Under the pieces are notes generated by a model. It did not search any database. It saw only the letters and a program-made list of their open reading frames with translations, and was not told the DNA's origin. Shown piece by piece: positions 13,487 through 21,893 of a stretch of 64,000 bases of DNA (position 1 is its first letter; each line of letters begins with the position of its first letter). Both the position numbers and the translations under genes were made by a program. This DNA is from Planctomycetota bacterium (lineage in GTDB: Bacteria; Planctomycetota; PUPC01; JACPCR01): NCBI GenBank assembly GCA_016179685.1, contig JACPCR010000062.1:1-64000 (forward strand). The letters run 5' to 3'.

Positions 13487-16171
13487 CTAGAACCCGTACT
13501 TCAGGCGCCGCATCTCGAATGCTTCCCGTCCACCTTCCAGGACCTCCTCGACGAGCTCTCTGACCGGACGGGCGTCGATGGACCCCATGTGCTCCTTCGG
13601 CATCCGGGCCTTGCCCTCCTGCCCCGCCTCACCGGAGGCGGTCAATCCGACGATGAGTTCGGCGTCTCCGAGCACGGGGATATTCGCGTTGTGCGTCGCA
13701 AAGACGAACTGCCTGCGCCGTTTCTCCTCGCGCATCTTCGGCACTACGCCTTCGGTAATGAATCTGTTGTCGAGGTCATCCTCGGGCTGGTCCACCACGA
13801 GAGGGGCGTCGGATTCAAGAAGTAGGAGGAGGAGAACGGCCGTTGCCTTTTGACCCGTCGACAGATCCTCGAGCCTCTGCCACTGAGCAGGTTGGCCCTC
13901 CGCGGCGACGTTCAATTCGATCTGGGTCGTGGGAGCCAAATCCAGCTCCTCGAGCTGCATGACTACTTCCGAAGGCGCCTGCGCGACCCGGTCTGCTTGC
14001 GCTGAAGGCATATTGTACCTTTGGGCGAGCGCGTCCCTTCCCGCTCGGCAAGCGTCGGAAAGTTCCTTCAGGGAGAGGCTTTCGGCCTGACGAAGGGCTT
14101 CGAGCGCCTCGGAAAGGCGACCACCGACTCGATCCTGGAGGAGCTGAAAGAGAGGCTCCCGATTCCCGGCAAAGGTCACCTGAACGCGCACGCGGTCGGC
14201 GAGTTGCTTGTTGACCTTCTTCCCAGCGCGCTCAAGCCGTCGGAACTCCTCCGCCTTCACGTCCTCCCATTCCGCGAGCAGGTTGCGACGCCGGTCGTCA
14301 TACTCCTTCCGCGAACGCTGGAGGATCGTCTGGCGCTCGCGAAGGGGTCGGAGCTCCTCGATCTGGCGCCGAAGTCGGATGAACTCTTCGCCGTCCACCT
14401 TCGATTTTTGTAGTTCGCGGAGGATCTTCTCGTAGGCGGCTTGAACCCCCTTCTTCCGTTCGTCCCAACGCGATCTCACAGCACCAAGATTACGGTCGGC
14501 GACTTCGAGAACCTCCTGCAGCTGTTTGGCGACGGCCTCGAGTTCGCGGTTTAGGGCGGAAAGTACCGTGTCCACCTCCGCCAAAATCTCCTTGCCGGGC
14601 AACCCATCGAGGGCTTTGTGCGAAACGAAGGCTCGATCAATCGGCAGCGCTCGGCGCAGGTCCTCAAGTAATTGGCGGAACGGACCGAGGCGGTCCGTGG
14701 ACGTCTTCAGGACCTGTTCCTCCCGGACCAAGAGGCTTTGTTCTTTCAGCCGGTCTTCGAGACCCGCTTCCTGAAATCGCTTGAGTGTCTCTTCAAGACC
14801 CGGGAGAGATGCCAGGCGCTCCTCTACCTGGGTCATTTCCTTGTTTGTATCGAGGATCTTGCCCCGAGATTGCTCGACTTGCCGCCGCACGTCTGCCTTG
14901 CGTCGATCCAGAGACGCATCGCGCTCCACGAAGCGTTCGAGTAGGCGGGTCAGTTTTTCTGGACTCTTGGTCAGCTCGGATATCTCGTGTTGCCCGAATA
15001 CCTCGACCTGCGGAACGATGGCCGCTGAAGTTATGTTGAGAACGTTGCCATTCTGGTCTCTCACGACGGGCGGATTAGGAATCGTCCTCTCGACACGGTA
15101 CTCTTGCTTGTTGGGGCGGTGCGAACGCAGAAGCAGTGAGATCTTCGTCCCACTCTTCAAGACGTTCCGGACGATACCCTCGTGCGCTTTGCGAGCTTCT
15201 TCGCCGAGCGGCTCAAGCCCGAGGACGTAGCGTAGGCTTTCAATTACCGTGGACTTGCCGGTTCCTCGACCGCCAACCAGGACGTTGAGGTTTTCGTTCA
15301 GGTGAACGGCCGCTCCATCCAGGAACCCCCCCTGCCAGGCCAGGGTGACGAACTCAGCATGGTCTTCCGGAGGGGCATCGCTGGCCAGGCGAACTCGGGA
15401 CTCCGGGTCGAGAAAGGCCTGACGCAGACCTTCGACGGAAACCTCTGACATCTTGATCCAGCATGATGCCCCCGGCTTTTCGAGGTCGTCTGGACCGGAC
15501 ACGTCTTGCGCGTTGAGGATGGCAAGAGCGCGATCCCTACGGTGCTCCGCGTTCTTGTTCTCCAGGATTGGGCGCAGGTTGTCCGGTGCGTCCGAAACCG
15601 GGCCGGGGAGGGAACATGCAAGGAGATTGTGAGAGGTCCACGCGTTGATCCTGGCCTGTCCAGAGAGCGTCGCCAAAAGCCCTCCTTGACCGGCGACATG
15701 GGCGGCAACACAAGCTGCGCCCCATTTCCTTGATTCCTCCAGCAGTTCGAGGGCGTCGTACTTGCCTGTCGGAGACTTCGCGCCTTGATCGTGAATACCG
15801 CAGTCGCCAACCACCCTCTCGAGCGAGTCCAGGTCCTTCGTAGGATCGAAGAGGCACAGGAAATGGACTCCATCCTTCGTCACGGCCTCGAAACCCGGGA
15901 ATACGTGGATGCCTGCTGCCTTCGCAGACTCGACGAGGCTCCTCGAGCTACGCACGCGGTAGTGGTCGGTGACAGCGACGACCTCAATCTTCCTTTCCTG
16001 GCAAGCCTGGATGATCGCGTTGTTGTAGTCGTTTTCGGTCGTGAACTGAGTCTGCTTCTTGTGCCGGCCGATGTACTCAAACGGGTTGACCTGAAGGGCG
16101 CACCTATAGAAGCGCGCACCGCTGGGAAGTCTAAGGGCGCCCACCAAGGCAGGGTCCGCTTTCGTCGTCAT
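13487..16171 (-). CDS. TrlF-like PHP/AAA ATPase (set A)
   Basis: An 894-residue protein starting at ATG 16171, overlapping the helicase stop. The N-terminus carries a PHP-like part (IEVVAVTDHYRVRSS near 65-80, HVFPGFEAVTKDGVHFLCLF). An SMC/ABC-type ATPase follows: Walker A GGRGTGKSTVIES near 295, a long coiled coil (about 420-680), a signature-like LSTGQKATAVLLLLL near 780, and Walker B VVDQPEDDLDNRF near 796-808. The H-loop is FVFATHNANIPVLGDAE. The layout matches the TrlF family, proposed to couple nucleic-acid sensing by the ATPase to phosphoesterase activity. It is intact and probably the effector of set A. Confidence 0.8.
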   Translation of the reverse strand: MTTKADPALVGALRLPSGARFYRCALQVNPFEYIGRHKKQTQFTTENDYNNAIIQACQERKIEVVAVTDHYRVRSSRSLVESAKAAGIHVFPGFEAVTKDGVHFLCLFDPTKDLDSLERVVGDCGIHDQGAKSPTGKYDALELLEESRKWGAACVAAHVAGQGGLLATLSGQARINAWTSHNLLACSLPGPVSDAPDNLRPILENKNAEHRRDRALAILNAQDVSGPDDLEKPGASCWIKMSEVSVEGLRQAFLDPESRVRLASDAPPEDHAEFVTLAWQGGFLDGAAVHLNENLNVLVGGRGTGKSTVIESLRYVLGLEPLGEEARKAHEGIVRNVLKSGTKISLLLRSHRPNKQEYRVERTIPNPPVVRDQNGNVLNITSAAIVPQVEVFGQHEISELTKSPEKLTRLLERFVERDASLDRRKADVRRQVEQSRGKILDTNKEMTQVEERLASLPGLEETLKRFQEAGLEDRLKEQSLLVREEQVLKTSTDRLGPFRQLLEDLRRALPIDRAFVSHKALDGLPGKEILAEVDTVLSALNRELEAVAKQLQEVLEVADRNLGAVRSRWDERKKGVQAAYEKILRELQKSKVDGEEFIRLRRQIEELRPLRERQTILQRSRKEYDDRRRNLLAEWEDVKAEEFRRLERAGKKVNKQLADRVRVQVTFAGNREPLFQLLQDRVGGRLSEALEALRQAESLSLKELSDACRAGRDALAQRYNMPSAQADRVAQAPSEVVMQLEELDLAPTTQIELNVAAEGQPAQWQRLEDLSTGQKATAVLLLLLLESDAPLVVDQPEDDLDNRFITEGVVPKMREEKRRRQFVFATHNANIPVLGDAELIVGLTASGEAGQEGKARMPKEHMGSIDARPVRELVEEVLEGGREAFEMRRLKYGF

Positions 16172-19100
16172 TGCTGGCCTCCGTACCCCAGAGCTTCTTC
16201 TCTTACCTGCATTGGCCGGGTCATAGCATCCACCGACAGGTAGTAGTGGGCCACCTTAGTGACCTCGTGCCACTCGAAGCGGGCGGGGTCCTTGATCGGC
16301 TTCTGCGTCTGTGGTTTCGTGCCACAGTCCGTGACGACGTACAGCCAGTAGCAGTCGCGGCGGTCTTCGGCCACGCGGCGCTCGTTCGGGGTGAGGAGAA
16401 TGGTGCCCGTCGGGTCGGCGAGCCCCTTCACCTCGATCAGCCGCAGCTGACCCGAATTGACGTCCAGGCTGGTGACATCGTACCCGAGGTTCTTCTCGTG
16501 CACGTCGTAGACTTGCCGACCTTGGGATCGCTCGTAGTCCATGACCACCCGCATGGCCGTGGCCTCGGTCTCAGGGTTGGGCTGCAACCGCTGGACATCG
16601 GGCGTCTCGCGTTCGGGATGGGGCAGAACCAGGACACTTGCCATGCGTTCCACGGCCTGAAGGGTGAGAGCACGTTGCTGATCGAGCTCCTTCCGCCTCC
16701 GTTCCCGCCGCTGGAGCAACTCGGCATGCCGGCCCTCGGCCTGGGCGAGACGGCCTTCCGCGCCAGCGATCTTCTGTTCGACCTCGGCCGCCGCGCGTCC
16801 GATTTCCTCGTCCGCCCGCTGGAGGAGCTCCGTGAGCGACAGTTCGATGTGCGCCGAGATCCGTTCGACCTCCGCGAGGCGATCCTTGCGGGTCTCTTCG
16901 AGAAATGGCGTGAGCGCCTGCTCATTGAGCCAGGCCGTTGCTTCGGGAATCGTAGCGACCGGGGGACTCGTGCCCGGCGGGGCCGCCGGCGTGAAGTTTC
17001 CAAGTAGACTCGGCTCACGTAGGCGGGTCTCCCCGTGTTCCGCGACCTCGACCGCGAACAACCGCTCATGGATCACCTGGCCGAGGCCATCGACGACCCG
17101 AGCCCGGTAGAAGTCGAGTCGCGTAGGCCCCTCATGCTGGAGCGAGTAGAAGGTCGCGCCCTTACCGAAAACGTCGAGAGCCTGCGCGTGGGTGTGCCGC
17201 CGGATCGCCTCGAACAGAGGATGGCCCGGCGTGACCCACTCCAGGTTGCTCGTTTCCGCCGTCTCGCGATCAGTCGAACAACGAGGGTACCTGGCCGCCA
17301 GTTCAGGGAGCTTCCAGCTCGGGTCGCTCTCGTAGCGGCGCAGCACGGACGGAGTCCTTCCCGGCTCGAACGTGTGGGGAAGGCGCGGAAAGGTCTTGAG
17401 GGTGAGCGGCACGAACTCGGCCGCGTCCCGAATGAACCGCGCGATGGTCTCGGGCACGACGCGCCGTTCCTGTGCCCGCGCGCGTCGCTCGATCAACATC
17501 TCCAGGTTGAGCTTCTTCGATGCCAGCCCCTCCAGGGCGTTCTGGCAGATCGCCCGAAACTGGCCCTCGTCCACGTTCCTGAGCAGCCGCTCCTCGAGAG
17601 CGGCGTCGCCGAGCCGCCCGGCGTAGTAGTCCCGGAGCACCCGTTCAACGTGGGCGGAGGGAAGGACCTCACCGACGACGTTGAAGACGGCATCGTCATC
17701 GAGGGCATCGCGGATCTCCTGGAGCTTCTCCAGCAACCGCTGCAGCACCCGGCCCTCGATGGTGTTCGTCGCGACGAAGTTGAAGATCAGGCAGTCTTTT
17801 CGCTGGCCGTAACGGTGGATGCGGCCCATGCGCTGCTCAAGGCGGTTCGGGTTCCACGGGATGTCGTAGTTGAAGAGGATGTTGCAGACCTGCAGGTTGA
17901 TGCCTTCCCCAGCCGCCTCGGTCGCCACAAGAACCTGGATGGTCCCTTCCCGAAACTGCTGCTCGGTGTGGAGCCGGGTCCCACGCTCGTCACGCGATCC
18001 CGGCTTCATGCCGCCGTGGATACACCCAACCCGGAAGCCCCAGGACTTCAGCCGGTCCAAGAGGTAGTCCAGGGTGTCCTTGAACTCCGTGAAGATGAGC
18101 AGCCACTTCTCCGGGTGGTCGAAGAACCCTTCTTGCTGTAGCAGTTCCTTCAATTCCGAGAGCTTGGCCTCCGTACCCGAGTCCTCGACGGCTTGGGCCT
18201 GGCCGGCCAGCTGCATGAGCTCCTGGACTTCTTCGCGGACCTGCTGGGCGTTGCCCGCGAGCGTGATCGCCTCCAACGTCTCTTCGAGCCGCTCGCGCTC
18301 GCTCTCCTCCATTTCCTCCATCTCTTCCGGGTCGGGAAGGTCCGGCGGGGCCAGTCGCGCGAGGTCCTGCGCACGCTTCAATCCCTCTTCGAGGCGCTTG
18401 GCCCGGTTCTGAAGGGAGTGCCGCATCGCGTAGGTGCTTGAAGCCAGCCGTCGCTGGTAGAGGGACATCAAGAAGCCGACGGCACGAGCGCGCGGGTCGT
18501 CGCCTTGCGCGGCGGCCTTGGTGCTCTGCTGCTTCACGAAACGGGTGATGTCGCGGTAGAGGTCGAACTCCGCCCCGTCGATCTGAAATTCCACAGTGTG
18601 CGGAATGCGCTTCGTGAAGATCTTCTCCGCAACCCAGGTTCCGCCTGCCTGCCGCGCCGCGAGTCGGCCCGCTTCGTACTCGCGTTTGATCCATTGTCTC
18701 CCGAACCCGGTTTTCAATTCTTGTTCCCTCGCCACGGCCTGCTCCCGTGTGCTGAACTACTCCCAATGGATGACTTGGACAGGTCGGCGAGATTTCGTCC
18801 AACTTACCTCACCGTGTTCATGCTCGGATAACCGGCGCGGAATACTGTCCGTCTGGCCGATGTAGAACGACTCATCTGAACACTTCAGGACGTAAACAAA
18901 AAATGTGTCGCGCCGCGGCGCAGGCAGGTCCGTCCGGCGCTCCGGGAAGTAGACCATCGCCTCCTTGGTGCGCCGGAGGTAGAAGGGCGCACGGCGGCGG
19001 TCCATGGCCTCGCGGATGGATCGGACGTCCGCATAGGCATCCGCGTCGAGGAGTTGGAGGAACAGGCTGAAGTTCAGCGGATCGCCCTTGTGCGGCGTGG

Positions 19101-19887
19101 CCGTCAAGAGGAACATGTGGTCCGCCGTGTCCCTCAGGAGCTCGCCCAGCTTATAGCGCAGGCTCTTGTGGGTCTCGTCGGCCGCCGACATGCGGTGCGC
19201 CTCATCGACGATGACGAAGTCCCAGTGGACCTGGCGCAGCCCGGGGAGAATCTCCTTCCGCTTGGCGAGGTCCAGGGACGTGATGATCTTCTTCTGTTCG
19301 AGCCACTGGTTGACGCCGAACTGGTCCCGGATGTCGCCGCCTTTGAGGACGAGGAACTTGGCGTCGAACTTCTCCTTCAGCTCGCGTTGCCATTGGAAGG
19401 ATAGGTTGGCGGGGCAGACGTTCAGAATGCGTTCGGCGAGGCCGCGCAGTTCGAGTTCGCGGATGAGCAGGCCGGCCATGATCGTCTTGCCGGCACCGGC
19501 ATCGTCGGCCAGGAGGAACCGAACGCGGGCGAGCTTGAGGAGGTAGTCGTAGATGGCCTCAAGCTGATGAGGCAGCGGGTCCACACGGGAAATGGAGAGG
19601 CCGAAGTAGGGGTCGAACTCGTAGGCGATCCCGAGGGAGTACGCTTGCAGCCCGAGCCGGAGGAGGCGTCCGTCGCCGTCGTAGGAGTGCCGCGCATCCA
19701 GGATGGTGAGGGCATCGAGATCGCGGGTCGTCAGGGTGACCTTGCGGAACCGCTCCGATTGCGTGCCGACCAACCCGGCCACCCACGTGTCGGGGCCATT
19801 TGCGCGCACCGTCTCCACTCGCATCGGCTCGCTGAACAACGAGCCGGTGAGAATCTGTCCTTCCCGTAGGAGTTGCTTCTCACTCAT
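16168..19887 (-). pseudogene. SNF2 helicase with DUF3883, interrupted by an in-frame GIY-YIG element (set A)
   Basis: One continuous leftward frame of 1,240 codons broken only by a TAG at 18757-18759. Helicase lobe 1: DDAGAGKTIMAG near 130, DEAHRMSA near 227, LLTATPHKGD near 264. Lobe 2: EGINLQVCNILFNYDIPWNP and GRIHRYGQ near 690. A DUF3883 nuclease-like C-terminus ends the protein: NLGYDVTSLDVNSGQLRLIE near 1,140. Codons 321-415 encode a GIY-YIG nuclease domain inserted between FPERRTD and GTWVAEKIF; the set B helicase has no insert at the matching place. Restart at GTG 18735 could give a separate C-terminal protein. The start (19887) overlaps the Xre stop. DrmD of DISARM is a similar SNF2 protein, but drmA, drmB and drmC are absent. 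Confidence 0.8.
18643..18927 (-). mobile_element. 285-bp GIY-YIG-encoding palindromic element inside the helicase
   Basis: On the coding (minus) strand the element starts CTGCCTGCGCCGCGGCGCGA and ends CGGCGCGGCAGGCAGGC, forming terminal inverted repeats. Its length is exactly 95 codons. Inside it encodes FFVYVLKCSDESFYIGQTDS, then IPRRLSEHEHGEVSWTKSRR, HWE, a TAG, and FSTREQAVAREQELKTGFGR, a complete small GIY-YIG nuclease: GIY-YIG-type VYV and YIG strands, catalytic-type Arg, and Glu in REQELK. Its first and last codons translate LPAPRR and LAARQAG, the same residues made by the short palindromic elements elsewhere. Confidence 0.85.
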
Positions 19888-20108
19888 CTTGGCGACTTCT
19901 TCTTTGGGGGCCGCTTGTCCTTTGAGTCCAGTTCTTCCTTCATCTCCACGAGCCGCTTTACAAGGAACGGTAAGGGCATCCGCTTGCCGTTCTCCCAGTG
20001 GTTCACGGTGCTGTAGGTGACGCCGACCTTCTGGGCAAACTGCTCCTGGGTAAGATCGAGCCGTTGTCGAAGCTCTCGGATGAGCGCTGGAATGTCTTCA
20101 CTCTTCAT
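19884..20108 (-). CDS. Xre-family HTH regulator heading set A
   Basis: A 74-residue protein with a Cro/CI-type HTH: LDLTQEQFAQKVGVTYSTVN and HWENGKRMPLPFLVKRL. A basic tail (KDKRPPKKKSPR) ends it. Its stop overlaps the helicase start (ATGA). A good promoter and an inverted repeat lie upstream, so it probably represses the whole set A operon and prevents needless expression. It starts 168 bases beyond the end of a phage gene. Confidence 0.85.
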   Translation of the reverse strand: MKSEDIPALIRELRQRLDLTQEQFAQKVGVTYSTVNHWENGKRMPLPFLVKRLVEMKEELDSKDKRPPKKKSPR

Positions 20109-20149
20109 GGCGGCACCTCGAACTCTCCTCTGCGAATGCGCTGGGGAAC

Positions 20150-20191
20150 ATGTAGGGCGATATGGTAGCCTACATGGCAGGGCGCTGTCAA
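20150..20191 (-). promoter_or_regulatory. Set A promoter and operator
   Basis: On the minus strand TTGACA (20186-20191), 18 bases, then TACCAT (20162-20167). ATGTAGG (20150-20156) and CCTACAT (20169-20175) form an exact 7-bp inverted repeat with a 12-base spacer over the -10 region, well placed for the Xre protein encoded 42 bases downstream. Confidence 0.65.
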
Positions 20192-20230
20192 CGTTTCGTC
20201 AGGTCCTGCCGCGTCCGGCTGGGTCCTGCC

Positions 20231-20263
20231 GAAGAAAGGCCCGGTCAGTCCGTCGACCGGGCC
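20231..20263 (-). terminator. Rho-independent terminator of phage cassette A
   Basis: GGCCCGGTC (20238-20246) pairs exactly with GACCGGGCC (20255-20263); on the minus strand the stem is followed by TTTCTTC. It lies 13 bases beyond the stop of the Lys/Ala-rich phage gene and isolates it from set A. Confidence 0.65.
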
Positions 20264-20275
20264 TGGAGAGGCGGA

Positions 20276-20914
20276 TTAGGCGTTGAGGACCGCGCACAGG
20301 CGGTTCGAGAGGCTCCCGCCCTTGCCTGCCCGCCGCAGCCCGAAGGGCGAAGGAGGGTTGCCGACCTCCTCCTTCGGGCCGACGTGCTTGTCCGTGTATC
20401 CGTAGGCGGCCTTGTTGATCGACTCCTTGAGGGCGGCGAGGGGGATCACATCCTCGGTCTTCGGCTGGCCCTTGACCATCACGCGCACGCCCTTGCCTGC
20501 CCGCGTGCGTGCGGGGCATGCACGCGCAGGCGGGTCGGTCTTCTCCACCAGGAAGGAGACCTTCCCGGAGACGTTCGCGCTCCGGCCGCCCTCGTACTCG
20601 CACTCGACGCCGGCCTTCTGGCAAGCCTCCCGGTAGGGAGCGAGCGCGGTCCGGTAGGCGTCCTTCGCCTCCGCGACCCCGGCGTTGGCCTTCTCGGCAA
20701 GCGCCTTCGCCTCGGCCTGGGCATTCTCGAGCCCGCCCTTCGCCGCCTCGACCGGCTTGCGCAGGGCGTCGAGCTCGGCCTGGGAGACCTTCGGCTCGAC
20801 GGCCTTCGGGGCCTTGGGCTCCTTCGCCTCCGCCGCCTCGGCCTTCGCGGCCTTAGCGCCGGCGCCCTTTCCGCTGGCGGCCGCCTTGCCGCCCTTCGTC
20901 TTCTTCTTGCTCAT
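20276..20914 (-). CDS. Lys/Ala-rich phage protein, copy A, with two in-frame inserts
   Basis: Starts MSKKKTKGGKAAASGKG at ATG 20912-20914. A basic, Ala-rich N-terminus and a coiled coil (VEAAKGGLENAQAEAKALAE) precede a conserved C-terminal part (CEYEGGRSANVS, VMVKGQPKTEDVIPLAALKE, KHVGPKEEVGN, GGSLSNRL). The copy at 58417-58965 matches throughout, except that copy A has 13 extra residues after LVEKTD and 11 extra after EEVGN, both encoded by palindromic elements. Function unknown; the basic tail suggests nucleic-acid or envelope binding. It is the last gene of the lysis cassette. Confidence 0.75.
   Translation of the reverse strand: MSKKKTKGGKAAASGKGAGAKAAKAEAAEAKEPKAPKAVEPKVSQAELDALRKPVEAAKGGLENAQAEAKALAEKANAGVAEAKDAYRTALAPYREACQKAGVECEYEGGRSANVSGKVSFLVEKTDPPARACPARTRAGKGVRVMVKGQPKTEDVIPLAALKESINKAAYGYTDKHVGPKEEVGNPPSPFGLRRAGKGGSLSNRLCAVLNA
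20324..20356 (-). mobile_element. 33-bp in-frame palindromic element
   Basis: Extra relative to copy B, which reads CCCTTGTTGCC here. On the coding strand it starts CCTCCTTCGCCC and ends GGCGGGCAGGC, next to AAGGGCGG. It adds 11 codons (PPSPFGLRRAG). A GCCCGAAGGGC hairpin forms its core. Confidence 0.85.
20495..20533 (-). mobile_element. 39-bp in-frame palindromic element
   Basis: Extra relative to copy B, which reads GCCCTTGTCGGTC here. On the coding strand it starts CCGCCTGCGCGTGC and ends GCGGGCAGGC, between GAC and AAGGGCGTG. It adds 13 codons (PPARACPARTRAG). GCGTGC/GCACGC arms make the hairpin. Confidence 0.85.
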
Positions 20915-21218
20915 GGTCTCGTTCTCCTTTCGTCTTCGATTCCTGCACGACCTCCGGCACATTGCCGAAGGTCACCCGTTCCACCACGTCCCGCAACCGG
21001 CACTCCGGGCAGAGCCGCTCCTTCACCGCCTCCAACAACGCGGCCGTCCGTTCCAGGGAGTGCGCGAGCCCGGTCAGGTCCCGGTGCTCCACGGCTCCCG
21101 GCTCGGTATCCCGGCACGCGATGCCGGCCAGCGCCACGCCGTCGTTCCGCAGGCGGCTGGCGAGGCCGGCGAGCAGCGTCGCCACGTCCGTCTGCTCCGT
21201 CTCGATGCTGTCGTGCAA
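20853..21218 (-). CDS. Small phage protein of lysis cassette, copy A
   Basis: I choose TTG 21216-21218 as start because GGAGG sits seven bases upstream and the same TTG start with GGAGG is conserved in copy B. The 121-residue product has helical text (LLAGLASRLRNDGVALAGIA, GLAHSLERTAALLEAVKERL), a CPEC pair and a basic tail. Its last 62 bases overlap the start of the next gene in another frame, and the same 62-base overlap exists in copy B. Function unknown; a spanin, regulator or chaperone role in lysis cannot be distinguished. Confidence 0.6.
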   Translation of the reverse strand: MHDSIETEQTDVATLLAGLASRLRNDGVALAGIACRDTEPGAVEHRDLTGLAHSLERTAALLEAVKERLCPECRLRDVVERVTFGNVPEVVQESKTKGERDHEQEEDEGRQGGRQRKGRRR

Positions 21219-21417
21219 GCCATCACCTCCTTTCGGTGGTTCAGGAGGCGGCCCCATGCCGCCCCTTTCAGGGGTGACATGAGGGCGGGCTATCCGACAT
21301 AACTCAAGTCATTCCAGGGGCTTACGCGCTGAGTTCGACCGGGCAGAAAGCGGCGCGGACAGCGCGGAAGGGCTACGAGGCTGCGACCCGGGCGGCGGGC
21401 GCGCGCGCCGGCCCGGG

Positions 21418-21893
21418 TCAGAAGCTCATGCTCAGGCCGACTCCGAAGGCCGGGTCGAACCGGCCCTGGAAGAGGTCCGAGTAGTCCTGCGTGACGTAGG
21501 CCACCAGGTCCACCTCGAGGCCCGCTCCTTTATAGAGGTCCTTGGCGACCCCGAGCCCGCCGCGGGTCGGCGTGGTCACGGCGTCGAGGCTCCACCCCGA
21601 GGTGAGCCAGTTGTCGGTCCGGGTCTCCAGCAGCTCGAAGGCGAGCGACGCCTCGGGCTTGCCCTCGGTGACGAGGATGCCCTGCTTGCGGTCGAGCCCG
21701 AGAAGCGCGCCGGCCTTCTCGATGAGTTCGGGGACGAGGGATGCTATGCCGCCTTCGCCTCGCCCCTCGACCCTTTTTTTTCCACCTTCAGCTTTCCGAC
21801 CACGGCCTCGACCACGACGCCGAGGACGTCCTGGCCGACCTCGATCCCTTCGCGCTTGAGAAGCTCGAGGGACTGCTCCACGGTCCGCCGGGA
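21418..21893 (-). pseudogene. Holin-like / -1 frame extension gene, copy A, 5' truncated
   Basis: The last about 35 holin codons (EGIEVGQDVLGVVVEAVVGK) remain before a stop near 21745. Overlapping them in the -1 frame is a reading that continues GEGGIASLVPELIEKAGALL to VGLSMSF at 21418, conserved with copy B. The slippery run is A_AAA_AAA at 21774-21780. After a 7-base spacer, GGGGCGAGG (21758-21766) can pair with CCTCGTCCCC (21730-21739). The holin N-terminus is missing because at about 21893 the sequence switches to a phage replication gene on the other strand, a recombination junction. Confidence 0.6.

Noticed and set aside
18757-18759. TAG as a recoded (sense) codon in the helicase
   Set aside because: TAG ends normal genes in this window, such as the DUF499 gene at 55219 and the phage gene at 58417, and no suppressor gene is seen. 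A nonsense mutation is simpler.
11089-20108. Set A as a standard DISARM system
   Set aside because: Only a DrmD-like helicase and a DUF1156 methylase fit. DrmA (helicase), DrmB (DUF1998) and DrmC (phospholipase D) are absent.
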